A stretch of 64,000 nucleotides of DNA from Acanthacorydalis orientalis (GCA_034766995.1 CM068313.1:39238996-39302995), one strand, 5' to 3'. Shown: positions 25,596 to 37,815, counted from the first letter of the stretch. A program made the numbers and translations. The notes: generated from the sequence alone by a model not told the origin.

Positions 25596-26289
25596 ATACT
25601 CTAATCAAAAATTGTCGTTTATTATACATGACACTTGAACATTTATTAATACTTTTAAAATAAATACAGGACTATATTTTATATTTTACATTTTTTTAAA
25701 TGTACATGTGCTATAACACAACTCTACAAATTACACACTTGTATATAATCAATTTAAACAAATATTTTATCCATATTTAATCTCTGTCTGTTTTCTTAAA
25801 TATATATTTCGTATTATCCTGCTTTTTTTAAAAAAAACCCTGGGTAATGCAAAAAACTTTCTATAACCTAATTTTCTGCTTTTCTAAAAATATGGGCACT
25901 CTAAGGTTTCCAAATAGCAAAATATTTTTATTCACAATATCTAAGATACAAATATAGATATAAAAGTGTCTCATTTCAACAAATCAATAATAAATTAATA
26001 CTTAATCGACACTGGAATATTTATATTGAAAGAATAGGTTTTAATATTTATCAATTTTCACAACATACAAAGATTTATTCTAATAACTTTATATGAGATG
26101 ACAATAACACACAATATATTAAAAAGTATAAGAATGTAATAAGTAATAAAATTCTTCTACAAATTATTGTTTGAAAAATCATTATTTAGATTGATTTATT
26201 TAATAGAAAATCATATTTAAAGTAGTTTATTGATTTATACATGAATTTTCAAAAATGTAACTCTCCTATACAGTAAATAAATCTATTAA
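24801..26289. other. Gene-free A+T-rich DNA
   Basis: A TA run of about 33 bp lies at 25561-25593. At 25020-25220 two similar words (GTAAAGTGTAGAATTCACAT and GAAGTGTAAAATTCACAT) hint at an old local duplication. Confidence 0.45.
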
Positions 26290-26600
26290 AGACCAATATC
26301 TAAGACCTGACTGCTATGGTAATGTGCGTAGAAAACCGTATACATGTACCTCATAATAAAACCGTGTACCCACAACGCTGAATATTTGATTGTATTGCTG
26401 TATAGGTCGAATCGTGGTGCTAAGGTGTTAGATCAGGGTTGAACCGAAGACTTTTGACTGCAATAAACAATAACCGAAGGCAAGCACGAGACGCCGTTAC
26501 GTTAAGAATGTGTATCGACATATTATAAATAATATTCAACAATCACATTCTGAAAACGTGTCTTATGTAAGAATGTGACAGTCTGGTCATTGATCGGTGG
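26290..26600. other. Higher-G+C stretch, unassigned
   Basis: About 300 bp with more G+C than neighbours (CGAATCGTGGTGCTAAGG, GAGACGCCGTTACG). No open frame, tRNA fold or element end was recognised; possibly a conserved non-coding segment. Confidence 0.25.
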
Positions 26601-26756
26601 TAATTGTGCAAAACGATCACAGTCTAATCATTCATGTTGATTTTAGTTTAATATGAACGTATGAACATAATTCATAAAGAAATGAAATCTATTTAAACTA
26701 TCAATGTAGTTCTGTGTCTATGTAAGGTAAGAATAAATTGTATATCGTTTTCTCTG

Positions 26757-26757
<1 letters not shown>

Positions 26758-26803
<46 letters not shown>

Positions 26804-26831
26804 CATGTATGTATATATATATATATATATG
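26758..26831. repeat. (TA)n with central ACATGTATG block
   Basis: Two TA arrays of about 38 and 18 bp around CATATACATGTATG. Confidence 0.9.
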
Positions 26832-27002
26832 TATTAAGAATAGTTGAATTCATTCAAAATATCCCTCAAAAAACTTAAAGCTTATTAAATATGATATTAT
26901 TTTTTATTATTAATTTATTTATATTATTTGAAAAAGTAAGTGCACTAAGACAAACTATAATGTTAAAATTTTTATTCTGTGCCTTAATTCTATTTAATAA
27001 TT

Positions 27003-27037
<35 letters not shown>

Positions 27038-27049
27038 TTCTATAATGTG

Positions 27050-27823
27050 GAATCACCATTCATTTGGTAACGTAACGGATATTAAGTGTCACTCTTCAAA
27101 CTAGCATAGACGAAATTTCAGCCAAAAGCAACGCGTTGTTCACGTTCTACAGACGTTTGAAGCGGGCATTGTATCAGTTGCCGTAAAAATGGAAAAAACG
27201 GGCAGGCCTTTTCGCGTCGATTCGTCGCAGATGAAATATGGATTCACCACTATACACCTGAGTCGAAGAAGAAGTCAAAGAAGTCGCCAATGGCTGGTGA
27301 AAGCGCGCTGAAGAAGGCGAAAACCGTTCTGTCGGCTGGGAAGGTGATGACCACTGTTTTTTGGGATTCCCAATGAATCATCCTTAGCGACTACTTAACA
27401 AAGGAAAAAGCAATAACAGGACCCTATTATGCAACATTATTGGACCGTTTGAAAGAAAAACTGAAAAAACGACCAAGATTGGCGCGCAAAAAAGTGTTCT
27501 TTCACCAGGACAACATGCCATCTCACAAATTGACCATCGCAATGACAAAATTGTACAAATTAGGATTTGAATTGATTCCTCATCCACCTTATTCTCAAGA
27601 CTTCTCCGTGCGACTTCTCCCTCTTCCTAAACTTGAAAAATTGTCTTGATGGGAAGAAATTCTCGTCAAATGAGGATATCATCGACGCCGTCAATGTGTA
27701 TTTTGCAGACTTGCTGGACCAAATGTCTAGCCCTAAATGAAGACTATGTTGAGAAATAAAATCCATTTTTCCAAAAAACGGTGTTTAATTTGCTTTTTTA
27801 GCACACTTATGAAACGACCACGT
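27050..27823 (+). mobile_element. Second mariner lineage, 5'-deleted copy
   Basis: The body encodes mariner DDE-domain remains and the right end CTTATGAAACGACCACG followed by TA looks like a mariner terminus. The left end could not be matched to it, so the 5' terminal repeat is lost or badly decayed. The ends and protein differ from the TTAGGTTGGT family found elsewhere in this window. Confidence 0.7.
27215..27755 (+). pseudogene. Mariner transposase, catalytic domain, frameshifted
   Basis: Reads RRFVADEIWIHHYTPESKKK, then a segment with KVMTTVFWDSQ, a stop, and YLTKEKAITGPYYATLLDRL, KKVFFHQDNMPSHK and IPHPPYSQD. This is the DD34D catalytic core. The first Asp (ADE), the second (HQDN) and, after a one-base shift, the third (CDFSLF) can still be seen. 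The frame then gives LDGKKFSSNEDIIDAVN and YFADL, lacks about 15 residues, shifts again, and closes with WTKCLALNEDYVEK and a stop at about 27755, the normal mariner C-terminus. The N-terminal HTH half is nearly all gone. Two open frames overlapping on the minus strand are shadows. The copy is inactive, having at least one stop, two frameshifts and deletions. Confidence 0.88.
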
Positions 27824-28716
27824 ATATATATACATATTTTTCAACCCTTTTTAAAATCTATATATTTAGCATAACATAATATATCCTCCTTTTCAAGACT
27901 TGAAACTGTAAATTAAATGACCAAATGAATTATATGAATATGAATGAATATAAAAAAAACATGTAATAAATATGTTTTTAACGAAAATATGTTAAGAAAT
28001 GTATGAAAAAAGATTATATTAAAACAGAGTAAACATATGATTAATAGTCAATTATCATTTATTGCTAATTTATAATTTATTGAAAAAAAGATAATAAATA
28101 AAGTGCTATTTCAACTAATTTGGTAGAAATTTATTAATATATTTAATGTTACGAATTGATAAAATACCATTTTGTATTGTGGAGTGGGTTTACTGAAAGT
28201 GCATAAATTATTTTTAACAATATTTTTACATTTTGATACATTTCATTCAATTTATATCCTTGATTTTTTATCATTGATATGAATTTCGTAGAGAATACAT
28301 TTCGAGACTCAAAATACTCGAATAGAATTTTATAAACTAGTAATGTGTTATAGTTTTATTTTTTGATCTCGTCTCCAAATATTAACTTGAACTAATGGAA
28401 TGTAGTAAATGATTTCAATTTTTTTTATTTTCAAGTTAAAATCTAATCAAAAAATTAAATGTCTTGACATATTAGTACTTAGAGGATAAAGATATCACTA
28501 TCTTAATGCATGTAAGCAATAATCAAAATTATCAATTCATTATTGATTACTTAGATGGAAAAAATATTTTTGGTTTATTTAGAATGAAAATTCATTGCGA
28601 ATTTAAAAATTATTTGCCATTCAATTAAAATAATCGTAGTATTCATTTTTCTTTCTAATAAATGTATAGCTAATGATGAAACATGTATTTAAACAATCTT
28701 TGTCATAAAACAGGTT

Positions 28717-28719
<3 letters not shown>
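27824..28719. other. Gene-free A+T-rich DNA
   Basis: Nothing recognised. Confidence 0.5.

Positions 28720-28765
<46 letters not shown>
28720..28765. repeat. (TA)n microsatellite
   Basis: About 23 TA units. Confidence 0.95.
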
Positions 28766-28770
<5 letters not shown>

Positions 28771-28984
28771 ATAATATAGCCAATATAATTAAGAAAATAG
28801 CCAACTGAGCAAGGAATAAAAATATTCGAGACAATTTAGTTCAGTATCATCTTGAAAAGTGAGTGTATAGAAACAAGCACGAACCAAAATCCTTGTGAAT
28901 ACTAATACAATTTATCCATGAATTCATTATGTCTGTATTCAAACAAATCGAGTTCGACTCTCTCTCTCACTCTTTTTATATCAA

Positions 28985-29290
28985 CATTATCATCCTCTGT
29001 CAATCCACTGCTGGAAAAAGGCCTCTTTCATGATTTTCCATTGTGTACGATTGAGTGCCTCTCTTTTCCACTGATTTCCAATAAAATTTTTAATTGTCTT
29101 ATCCCACCTGTTCATTGGTCTCTTCTCGATCTTTTTATATTCCTTGGATCCCAGTTAATAATTTCTATTGTCCATCTTCTTCTTGCAATATACCTTGTCC
29201 ATTCCCATTTCAGACTCTTTACTCTTCTTATTACATCTGTGATTCCTGTCTGTTTTCTCATCGATTCTATTCTTTTCCTATCTGTTTTCT

Positions 29291-29296
<6 letters not shown>
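28985..29296 (-). pseudogene. Non-LTR retrotransposon ORF2, C-terminal end
   Basis: On the minus strand: KNRIDEKTDRNHRCNKKSKE, SEMGMDKVYCKKKMDN, one stop, LGSKEYKKIEKRPMNRWDKT, IKNFIGNQWKREALNRTQWK and EAFFQQWIDRG, then a stop. It matches the end of the LINE at 11.9-12.6 kb (shared words include GNQW, W.. and the QQWIDRG tail) and is the same or a closely related family. The 3' tail reads GATGATAATGTTGATATAAA. The 5' side is cut by a (TA)n array at 29297. A plus-strand open frame of 182 codons across it is antisense plus microsatellite and is not a gene. Confidence 0.8.
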
Positions 29297-29353
<57 letters not shown>

Positions 29354-29354
29354 A
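29297..29354. repeat. (TA)n microsatellite at the LINE break point
   Basis: About 45 bp of pure TA, then GTATATATATATA, directly adjoining the truncated LINE. Confidence 0.95.
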
Positions 29355-30520
29355 GCTTAAGAATGATATTAAATTAATTTTTATTTCAAAACAATCATTT
29401 CCAATTACTATGTACGTGTTAAATAATATTTATATATTTATCGGTCCGATCGTTTTTAATAATTAAAGATAATGATATCCCCTAAAGACTCAACTACTTT
29501 AACAACCGTCTTTCTAACTACATTAATACGAGTATAATCTTATAAGAGCACTAAAATTGTCTTTCATAACGTATTTAAATTATTAACTGGCAACTACTAA
29601 ATACAATATAAACAATACACGAATGTATGAAATAACTTAGTTTTGATTAAATTTCACAACTAAGAAAACAGCGAGATGTTTTTAAGTGACATGAAATAAA
29701 TATCTGTAAGAAATGTTTAATTTTCTATTTTGAATTAGAACTATAATTACATTAACCTGTTTATTATTTAATGAATGCACGTCTTGCTCAATCGTACACA
29801 TTATTCCAGCATTGTTATAAAAAATCATATCTCGTGATCTTCTAGAAACGTACTTATACTTTTTAACATCGTATTTCCTTCAGTATACAATCATGTAATT
29901 GGTCGCATAGATTTGTTTTCCTCATTTAAATAATAATAATACGTACGATCACTGACATACGAGACTTTTTAATTTATTATTGTAAAATAATAGCGAACAT
30001 ATGTAATACGTTAACTGTTCTACAGGTTGATATTTCAGGTAATTGCTCCAATCATATCGTCTGTTACTTACGATTGGTATATTTTGCAATTTGTAATAAC
30101 ATCCTATAGAATAGTATATACGTAGGCATTACACAGTGCAGTCGTTTTTATCATCATACTACGGCTATAAAGCAAAAGTTTCTTAGATATCGTTTTCCAT
30201 TAATGATAGTTTGTAGCGAACATAAATCTGTAAGCCGGTATCTTTATATTAAGAGGAAACTATATGAGGTATATGAGCATTTAAACGAAGTTTTCTACAA
30301 CTAACAAAATAAATTTGTATGACACATTTAATGGATTTGTCTTTTCTTACATTTTCTGTTGTGTTTCGTAAATAATACAAAAAACTGTTTATTAATAAAT
30401 GAATGTTTTTACATAAACATTTAAAAATAAACTGTTATTCCATTATAAAGTTATATTTCGTTAGAAGAATCATAAATTACTTTTTCTCGTCAGTTATTAG
30501 TTATATTAAGACAAAGATTA
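29355..30520. other. Gene-free DNA
   Basis: Moderately A+T-rich with scattered CG words around 29940-30260; no open frame or element ends were recognised. Confidence 0.45.
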
Positions 30521-30522
30521 TA

Positions 30523-31082
30523 TTTTCAGGGAAATAATTGCGGTTTTCGTTTTCTGAACACTGACCTTAATTTTTTTTCAATGAAAGTGTTATTTCATCG
30601 TGTTCATGTTAATATCATATTAAAATGTATTTTTCGATTTGTATTTTAATAGCATCGACTTTGGTTTTATTATTAATTTTACTCCAAATTGGACTATTAA
30701 ATTAAAGATGGAAAAGGAGAAAATAACAAACAATTTTGTATGAGTTTAAAACGGGTGGTAAAGCAACAGAAACTGCTCGAAAACTAAACAATGCTTTTGG
30801 TGTGGGTACTGTTAAAAATGTACGGTGTAATGGTGGTTCCAAAAATTTCGTACTGGGAACGAGAGAATTGTAGATGGAAAAAGGTCCCGGTCATCCTTCT
30901 GTAGTTTATGACGACCAACTGAAAGCGTTGGTTGAATCAGAACCATGCATAACGTATACGAAAATACTAATACAAAAGTTTTTATGAGCAATTTAAAATT
31001 CAAATAAATGTTTGTATAACATATACAGAAATACATATGAATTTGAAGGTCATAAACCGCAATTATTTTTCTACCAACCTAA
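30523..31082 (+). mobile_element. Deleted mariner element, copy M2 (about 560 bp)
   Basis: The left end is eroded (only GGAAATAATTGCGGTTTTCG of the terminal repeat region is clear) and the right end is intact, AACCGCAATTATTTTTCTAC followed by CAACCTAA and TA. The 5' untranslated words TTTCATCGTGTTCATGTTAA are shared with M1, M3 and M4. Confidence 0.85.
30735..30985 (+). pseudogene. Mariner transposase HTH remnant (M2)
   Basis: Frames with YEFKTGGKATETARKLNNAF, GVGTV, then after indels WWFQKF-like sequence, GHPSVVYDDQLKALVESEP. The second HTH is largely replaced by unrelated A+T-rich sequence, so this copy is more decayed than M1, M3 and M5. No catalytic domain. Confidence 0.75.
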
Positions 31083-31892
31083 TACAAATAGTAAATAAAA
31101 TATGTTTTTAATAAAAAACAATCATCAACTATCATTTATTCAAAACGCATATCGAAAAGAAGAAACAAACAGTCTATAAAACGAATCTCGAAATAAACAA
31201 GTACACAGTTCTGTTTACTTCTTCAGCATATATAAAAAAAAAACAGTTTGTACCTATGATACGAAGAAACAATAATAGTTTAATCGACCATTTGCATGTA
31301 GAGCGTAACCATGATATTTAAAATATACGCACACATATTTTTATTGCGTGTCCATGTTTTATGCTTTGAATATGAAGTTATATGTATATCTGTTACTTCT
31401 TTAAATAAATGCATACAAAAACGAACAATTTGTTTATTACACAACGACGCCCAAAGCGTGTGTCCTATTTCGGGGATCTAGGTGTATACGCATAATGCGT
31501 GCAATTATTACAACTGTATATTGAATTCCAAAATATCATTATCTTTTCAAATAATTGAATAAAGTCAGGACCGAATCTGTATTACGCAATGTACGTACAG
31601 ATGATTGTTAAGACTCGTAATTATTGTGTTCTTTATATATAAAATATATGTGTCATACTTATGTTTACAGCATTAAATCTGTTTTGAAATAAAAAAAAAA
31701 ACATAAATTAAAGTCGCCAAAGAAACAATTTCAGTAGTAGGTATGTAGCACTAAAAATACTATTCGTTTCAACTATTTACAAACTATTAACTGCTTCTTT
31801 AATGCTCATTTCTCTGTAATAAAATAATTATATTGCAGTGTTTTGTAATGGTAAGTTTGAATATCAATGTTCAAACTAAATATTACTTTTCT
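31083..31892. other. Gene-free A+T-rich DNA
   Basis: Nothing recognised. Confidence 0.5.
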
Positions 31893-31927
31893 TCTCCTTC
31901 TCTTTCTCTCTCTCTCGCGCTCTCTCG

Positions 31928-31989
<62 letters not shown>
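31893..31989. repeat. (CT)n-(TA)n compound microsatellite
   Basis: CT units with GCGC interruptions for about 55 bp, then about 40 bp of TA. Confidence 0.95.
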
Positions 31990-31991
<2 letters not shown>

Positions 31992-32224
31992 AGAATATTG
32001 TAGCTAAACACTTAAAACATTTTGACTGTAGCGCTGTTATTAAGTTAAGCTTGAACCTCGAATATTTTTTTTAATTTCACATGAAGAACGTTATCCTTTG
32101 TAACATAATTATCAATTAAGGTCGCCATATCTGTAGGCTCGGTTTCCACGGTATCAGTTATGCGCGGTTTACCGCGACCCGAAAATACTAAATGAAGATT
32201 TTTAGAAATAAATATAAAAATGTA

Positions 32225-32545
32225 TTAGGTTGGTAAGAAAATAATATCAGTTTATGTTTTCTGAATTCCAGCCCTAATTTTGCCACATAATAAGGTACAG
32301 ATTCAGTGGAATTTTTTTTAAATTTCATTGATAAATATGGTAATTGCTATTTAATATAAAAGAAAGTTAATGAGTGGTTAAATTTCTTAAAATTAAGGCT
32401 TCATACTCTAGATTCAAAAAAAATGAAAAATCCGCTACTGATTAAAAAATATATATAAATTCTCTTTTTTTGATTAAAAAAATCATTAATTTGAACACTA
32501 TCAGAAAAACTGAAAAAGAGATAATAGTTAGCGTTGTGTTAATGA
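32225..32545 (+). mobile_element. Mariner 5' fragment, copy M6
   Basis: Begins with an intact TTAGGTTGGTAAGAAAATAA end after TA. It then carries about 240 bp (TTGATAAATATGGTAATTGC, GAGTGGTTAAATTTCTTAAA, GAACACTATCAGAAAAAC) that recur in front of the transposase remnant of copy M5. The rest of the element, including coding region and right end, is missing or unrecognisable. Confidence 0.7.
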
Positions 32546-32877
32546 TTTAACAGAAGAACTAAAACAGGCTATTCATATGAAATGAAAAAAAAACTTGATG
32601 CATTTTATAATTTTACCAAATAAAACCAAGAAACTATTTGAAGTTTACACTTCTATAACATCCTGCTTTACAACTGATATCGACGTATTAGATTTTCATG
32701 CATATGAACCTTTTGAAAAAATGGCGATATGCGTTCATTTTTATTATATAACTACGATAAAATAAAAATAGTATATATTGTGATTAAAAGCACAAACTGG
32801 AAAATTTTTCTTTGAAGAATACATAAATAAATTCCAAACACAATACTAAGCACATTAAAAATCAAATAACTATATTA
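32546..32877. other. Gene-free gap between two mariner copies
   Basis: No coding signal. It may be the decayed remainder of copy M6. Confidence 0.35.
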
Positions 32878-33471
32878 TTAGGTTGGTAGGACAATAACTG
32901 CGGTTTTTGATTTCTGAACTCTAACCTTAATTTTTTTTCTTGTCATTTCATCATGTTCATGTTAATATCATTTTAAACTGCATTTTTCGGTCTGTCTTTT
33001 GGTAACATCGATTTCAGTTTTATTATTAATTTTGCTTCAAATGTGGATATAGAATTGAAGATGGAAAAAAGAAAATAAGAGTAATTTTTGTTTGTATGAG
33101 TTCAAAACGGACAGTAAAGCAACACAAACTGCTCCTAAACTGAACAATGCTTTTGGTATGGATATTGTTAACGTAAAGAGCAATGGTGGTGTGCAGCATA
33201 AGGTGCAATGGTGGTTCTAAAAATTTTGTGATAGAGACGAGACCCTTGAAGATGAAGAAGGTTCGCTGGCGTCCTTCTTCAGTTCATAACGACCAACTGA
33301 AGGCGTTAGCTGGATCAAAACCACGCTCAACAATTCAGAAGCTTGCACAAAAGTTAGGTGTTAGTCATCGAACAGTTGTGGACAACTTGAAACAGGTAGG
33401 AAAATCAAAAAAGCTGTAAATGCATATGAAATTGAAGGTCATAAACCGTAATTATTTTACTACCAACCTAA
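32878..33471 (+). mobile_element. Deleted mariner element, copy M3 (594 bp)
   Basis: TTAGGTTGGTAGGACAATAA and the inverted end TTACTACCAACCTAA are both present with TA on each side. It is the best preserved copy of the family in this window. Confidence 0.92.
33061..33419 (+). pseudogene. Mariner transposase HTH half, still partly open (M3)
   Basis: After an interrupted start (YEFKTDSKATQTA, LNNAFG) a 78-codon frame from ATG 33183 ends at 33419. It contains the linker region and the complete second helix-turn-helix: RPSSVHNDQLKALAGSKP, STIQKLAQKLGVSHRTVV and NLKQVGKSKKL, then a stop exactly where the internal deletion joins the 3' end of the element. The first HTH is broken by a frameshift and a small duplication around the KVQWWF word. 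If translated it would give a small DNA-binding-like protein with no nuclease domain. No evidence of expression can be seen. Confidence 0.8.
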
Positions 33472-34029
33472 TATTTAAACATAACTAATAATATTCTCAT
33501 ATATCATAATTCTAGAAGTGGATATTTTTATTTCTCAAAATTTTATATTTCAGTATACACATAACTTCAATATAAAACGAATACCAATTTTAGGTAATTG
33601 TTTGCACTTTAATATAATTTATATAAGAAGTCATAAAGAGTACTATTTTTTCAATTAGCAAAATATCACATTAATATTTACAACTATAACTAAATTTTGT
33701 TTGCAAGACGTTAAATATTATTAATATTGTAACTTTTTTTACAATGTATTGATTGCAACATTTATAAATAAACCTTCAAGAAATTCTCATTAAAGTAATG
33801 TCTCTATTACACATTCACACGAGATAATATTTATATTTACTGTATTAAATGTTACGGATATTCGTAAAAAATATATTGGCAATCATTAATCTTTGTAAAT
33901 AAATGAACGTGGATATATTTTCTATAAGTTTTACGTTTTAGAATGTGATTTTCTCAGAAACAATATTTCAAATAGTATGTTGAAATGTATATTGTTTACT
34001 GTACGATTGTTATCTATTTTATCAAAAAG
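33472..34029. other. Gene-free A+T-rich DNA
   Basis: Nothing recognised. Confidence 0.5.
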
Positions 34030-34160
34030 CCGGACCTGGAATGGGCCGTGCCCATCACGTGGGCGCGATTAGCCAAACGCCGTTGTGATTGTTGTTGTTG
34101 CATTGAGCGCAATTAGCCTCCGTCCACACGTGCACTGCGGTCAGAGAAACTGTTCCACAA
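34030..34160. promoter_or_regulatory. G+C-rich island with paired E-boxes
   Basis: An abrupt island of about 130 bp in A+T-rich DNA. CACGTG occurs at 34056-34061, inside an imperfect GCCCAT/GTGGGC palindrome, and again at 34127-34132. GCGATTAGCC (34065-34074) and GCAATTAGCC (34109-34118) form a direct repeat with a 44-bp offset. CACGTG is the bHLH class binding site (MYC/USF/CLOCK type) and ATTAGC is homeodomain-like. No open frame. It is a candidate enhancer or promoter. Confidence 0.4.
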
Positions 34161-34806
34161 TAATGTGCATTTTCTATCATACTGATCTAAATAAAACCAA
34201 CTATAAATTTATAAACCGGAATTTTCTATAAATTTTAAATCATATTTATATATTATAGTGCACACAAAAGTGTTTACCAAGAATTTAACATTTAAATTCG
34301 TGTTTTACAGATTTTTTTATAGAAATCCATTTCTTTGTTTACTAGTTGTCTGTATACATTTTTTTATAAAAAGTTCATACACTTAAAACATTCAATTAAA
34401 TTTTTATTTATTTTATTAATTAATAATATACTTTCTTCCATATAGCTACGTCATGAGTAAATTAAATATAGATTTGTAATAAATGTCAATTTTATATCAA
34501 ATAAAATGAACTTCAAAAACAATTCTATCAAATACGTGACATTTTATTTGCCTCATTTCACAAAAATTTAAATAATTTAAAATTCAAACAAAATTATTAA
34601 AATAAAATTTCAATAGCATAATAACTTCTAGCTTTCTTCTATACATTCTTGAATGGAAAAGTAATAAACACTAAATATGAAAGCATAATGTAAATATATG
34701 TTATTCATTAATTTACGATATGTGGAAAGCATTGAATTTTTTTTCTTACCTATATACATAAACAATTAGTTTATATTGTGCTCCAAATATTTTTAGTAAA
34801 AATAAA

Positions 34807-34810
<4 letters not shown>
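34161..34810. other. Gene-free A+T-rich DNA
   Basis: Nothing recognised. Confidence 0.5.

Positions 34811-34856
<46 letters not shown>
34811..34856. repeat. (TA)n microsatellite
   Basis: About 23 TA units. Confidence 0.95.
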
Positions 34857-34860
<4 letters not shown>

Positions 34861-35032
34861 TTAATGAATCAAAACCCTTGAACACTTGAATTAAGACCCA
34901 TAATAAGTAAAAAAAATTATGCTCATCACTTATAAAGTTTTATGAGTCTATAAGTGTTAATTAATATGTTGAGTAGTATTTGTCCTTTTGTAATTCGATC
35001 ATCAGAGCTCGCCGAAAACACTCTTTTATTTG

Positions 35033-35036
<4 letters not shown>

Positions 35037-35079
<43 letters not shown>
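35037..35079. repeat. (TA)n microsatellite
   Basis: About 21 TA units. Confidence 0.95.
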
Positions 35080-35081
<2 letters not shown>

Positions 35082-35224
35082 AAAATAATAATAATATTTA
35101 TTCAGTGATGTTTCGAGATGTGCCTCATACATCCTTTTACATTACAATGTTTACATTTTTTGTGTATAATTTAATATAAAACTTATTCATTAATACCGAA
35201 TAATTTTTATTTTAAACCATTATA

Positions 35225-35290
35225 TTAGGTTGGTAGAAAAAAAATTGCGGTTTTAACTTTCAAATCCATATACATTTTTTTTTAATTTAA
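35225..35290 (-). mobile_element. Mariner terminal fragment, copy M7
   Basis: TTAGGTTGGTAGAAAAAAAA after TA, then GCGGTTTTAACTTTCAAATC. The subterminal bases match the 3' end of copy M4, so this is a right-end fragment in minus orientation. The rest of the element is absent. Confidence 0.65.
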
Positions 35291-35475
35291 GCAGCATTTT
35301 TTCAATAGAATATTGTATTCCATAAAATATTCATTCACTTTTAACCAAAATATTTATAAGAGTATGTTATAGTGTATAAAGTTATTTAATTGTTTACAAA
35401 TATGAAAAAATGTACAGCAAAGGTGAATATGAACGCCACGTATCAAATAAAAATATTAAATTTATTGTAAATTGA
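35291..35475. other. Gene-free A+T-rich DNA
   Basis: Nothing recognised. Confidence 0.45.
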
Positions 35476-35637
<162 letters not shown>

Positions 35638-36534
35638 ATATTCTTTAAAATAATCTTTTATCGATTTGTAACGAACAGTTACATTCATAATAAGTACTGA
35701 CTTTTTCTGTCTTCGCAGAGTATAATAACCGATTTCTTAATACGATTGTTCTTATTCGATTACAGTAGTTTCATGAATACTTTTCTATCGTTATCATTAT
35801 CATTGGCTTAATTAACCAATACCAATTGTAACATTCGAGAAAGTATAAACATAAAGCTTGCATAATATTTCTGTTCCATCAAGATACGAATACTGTATTT
35901 ATAAACTCGTCATCGCATAGTATGTCTCCGCTCTTGAAATAGTTTATGATTCTGAGAAGGAAAATATTCCGATGACTTGGAACACATGTGAAGGAATTGT
36001 AAGTATCCGACAATAAACCAATATAATCATCGCACAAACGGATTGGACACAATCTGACTTGTCAATCTTGGTACTTAACATCTCAATTTAATACGGAGCA
36101 TAATCTCTTGGTTGTGTCAGCGCGCTTCGTAGTGTCCAATACAATCTTATGCCACGATCTAACACCTCTCACATCCAAACTTCACCTAACGTGCCGCTGA
36201 TAACAATAATGATGAACGATCACAAAATGGCGGTGACTTCTTCGTGACTTGTTCAAGATGGTGATATACGTTTTCTATCGTTAACACTTGTTACACTTGT
36301 CGAATCATGGTGGGCAGACGGTGCGAATGCAAGCTTCGGATTCTGCTATGTTAATATTACAACATATGTTAAGTCATTTATGTTATTGTACAATATGATA
36401 ATATAACCAATGACTATTCAATTTGATAAAAACAACCAGTACCGAAATCTAACTGCGGCAGATAACAGAAGAAATGATCTGTGCCGGAATTGTACACTGC
36501 ACGCCTTCAGTTCTATTCATATCATGCTTTTTAA

Positions 36535-36538
<4 letters not shown>
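35638..36538. other. Gene-free DNA including a higher-G+C stretch
   Basis: About 36030-36350 is richer in G+C (GCGCGCTTCGTAGTGTCC; AAAATGGCGGTGAC at 36226-36239 resembles a YY1 site). No open frame or exon boundaries could be supported. Confidence 0.35.

Positions 36539-36586
<48 letters not shown>
36539..36586. repeat. (TA)n microsatellite
   Basis: About 24 TA units. Confidence 0.95.
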
Positions 36587-36588
<2 letters not shown>

Positions 36589-37815
36589 GATAATGTTCAA
36601 TAATAATCCTATAATTATATGCGTATTTTGTAAATGAAATAAATACTTATAATTTATTATGACAGTCAAATTCCTTAAATAAAGAATTTTATTGTCTCCG
36701 AAAATCTACATTTCTTATTATTCTTTTAATGTATTTTAATGTATTCCATATGTATAAGAGGAATTATTGTTTTTATGATTAGAATGTAGTAAATTTATTT
36801 ATGAGCGAGTGTAGCTTATAGGGAGCAGACCCCCCCCCCTAATTTCTTATAAAAATCAAAACAAATAATGATAAACTTTTTGTTTTCAAGCTTTAATTTT
36901 TGAATCTTGATCAAAATTCATCTCTCTTGAATATTTATATTCAATTAAAAATAAATCCATACATTTACATATAAATTTTTTTCATCCCACAAATCATAAA
37001 GAAATTTCTGTTCGAAATGTTCCAGAAAAATCAGATTTTTCTGTAACTTAGTTTTTGAACATAATGATAGTACCATCGAGGTACATAAAATCAACAATCA
37101 AAAGTCATGAACAATAATTTAATGAACAAATTTGACGAAAAAAATGTGTTGTTTGAGAGACGAAAAATTTTTTTTTGTGAAAATACCTAACCACATCGTC
37201 GACATTGTATTATGTTATATTTGTCAATTTATCTGACTCAAAGCCAAAATAATTCATTTTTTTATCAATTTTTACTTAGACAATAATCTCTCACACGAAA
37301 CAGCTGAAATATATACAGAAAAAAATAATTAAAAACACAGTGACGACATTGATAGAGATTCACAAAGATCCTATTTCACAATAAATGTCATTAATTAATA
37401 TGTATCTACGTTTTTTATTTCTAACTTGATTATTATAGACCTGGACTATTTAAAAAAATCACTTATAAACACAATGAACTCTTTTATAAAATTCTTTTTA
37501 TCTGTCTATAATCTGTTGTTTCGCGCGAAAGTTTTTTTCTACATTGAAAGTGATAAAAAATGAATTCCTTCCACTATAAACACAATAAGTTTGACAAATA
37601 TGACTTTATTTTCAATTGGACACGAAGATACAATGGAGATAAATTTTGATGTACATTCAGAAGTTAAGACTTGTAAACAAAGACAGTGATCCTATAGACC
37701 TATATATTATTTTTGAAGATAAGCTATTCAGTTTTTAAAATCATTTATGTCAAATCAAGGATCTGTCTTGAATGTAAAGTGCTTAAGTTACGTCTGTGTT
37801 ATATATATGTATATA
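36587..37815. other. Gene-free A+T-rich DNA
   Basis: Contains a run of about ten C at 36829-36838. The bases around it (GGGAGCAGACCCC) could be a decayed hAT-type end, but no partner was found. Confidence 0.4.

Noticed and set aside
28918..29466. 182-codon plus-strand open frame, the longest in the window
   Set aside because: It is antisense to the LINE C-terminus for most of its length and then runs through a TA array.
36829..36840. C-run with nearby GGGAGCAGA, considered as a hAT terminus
   Set aside because: No matching inverted end or target duplication was found, and a homopolymer alone is not evidence.
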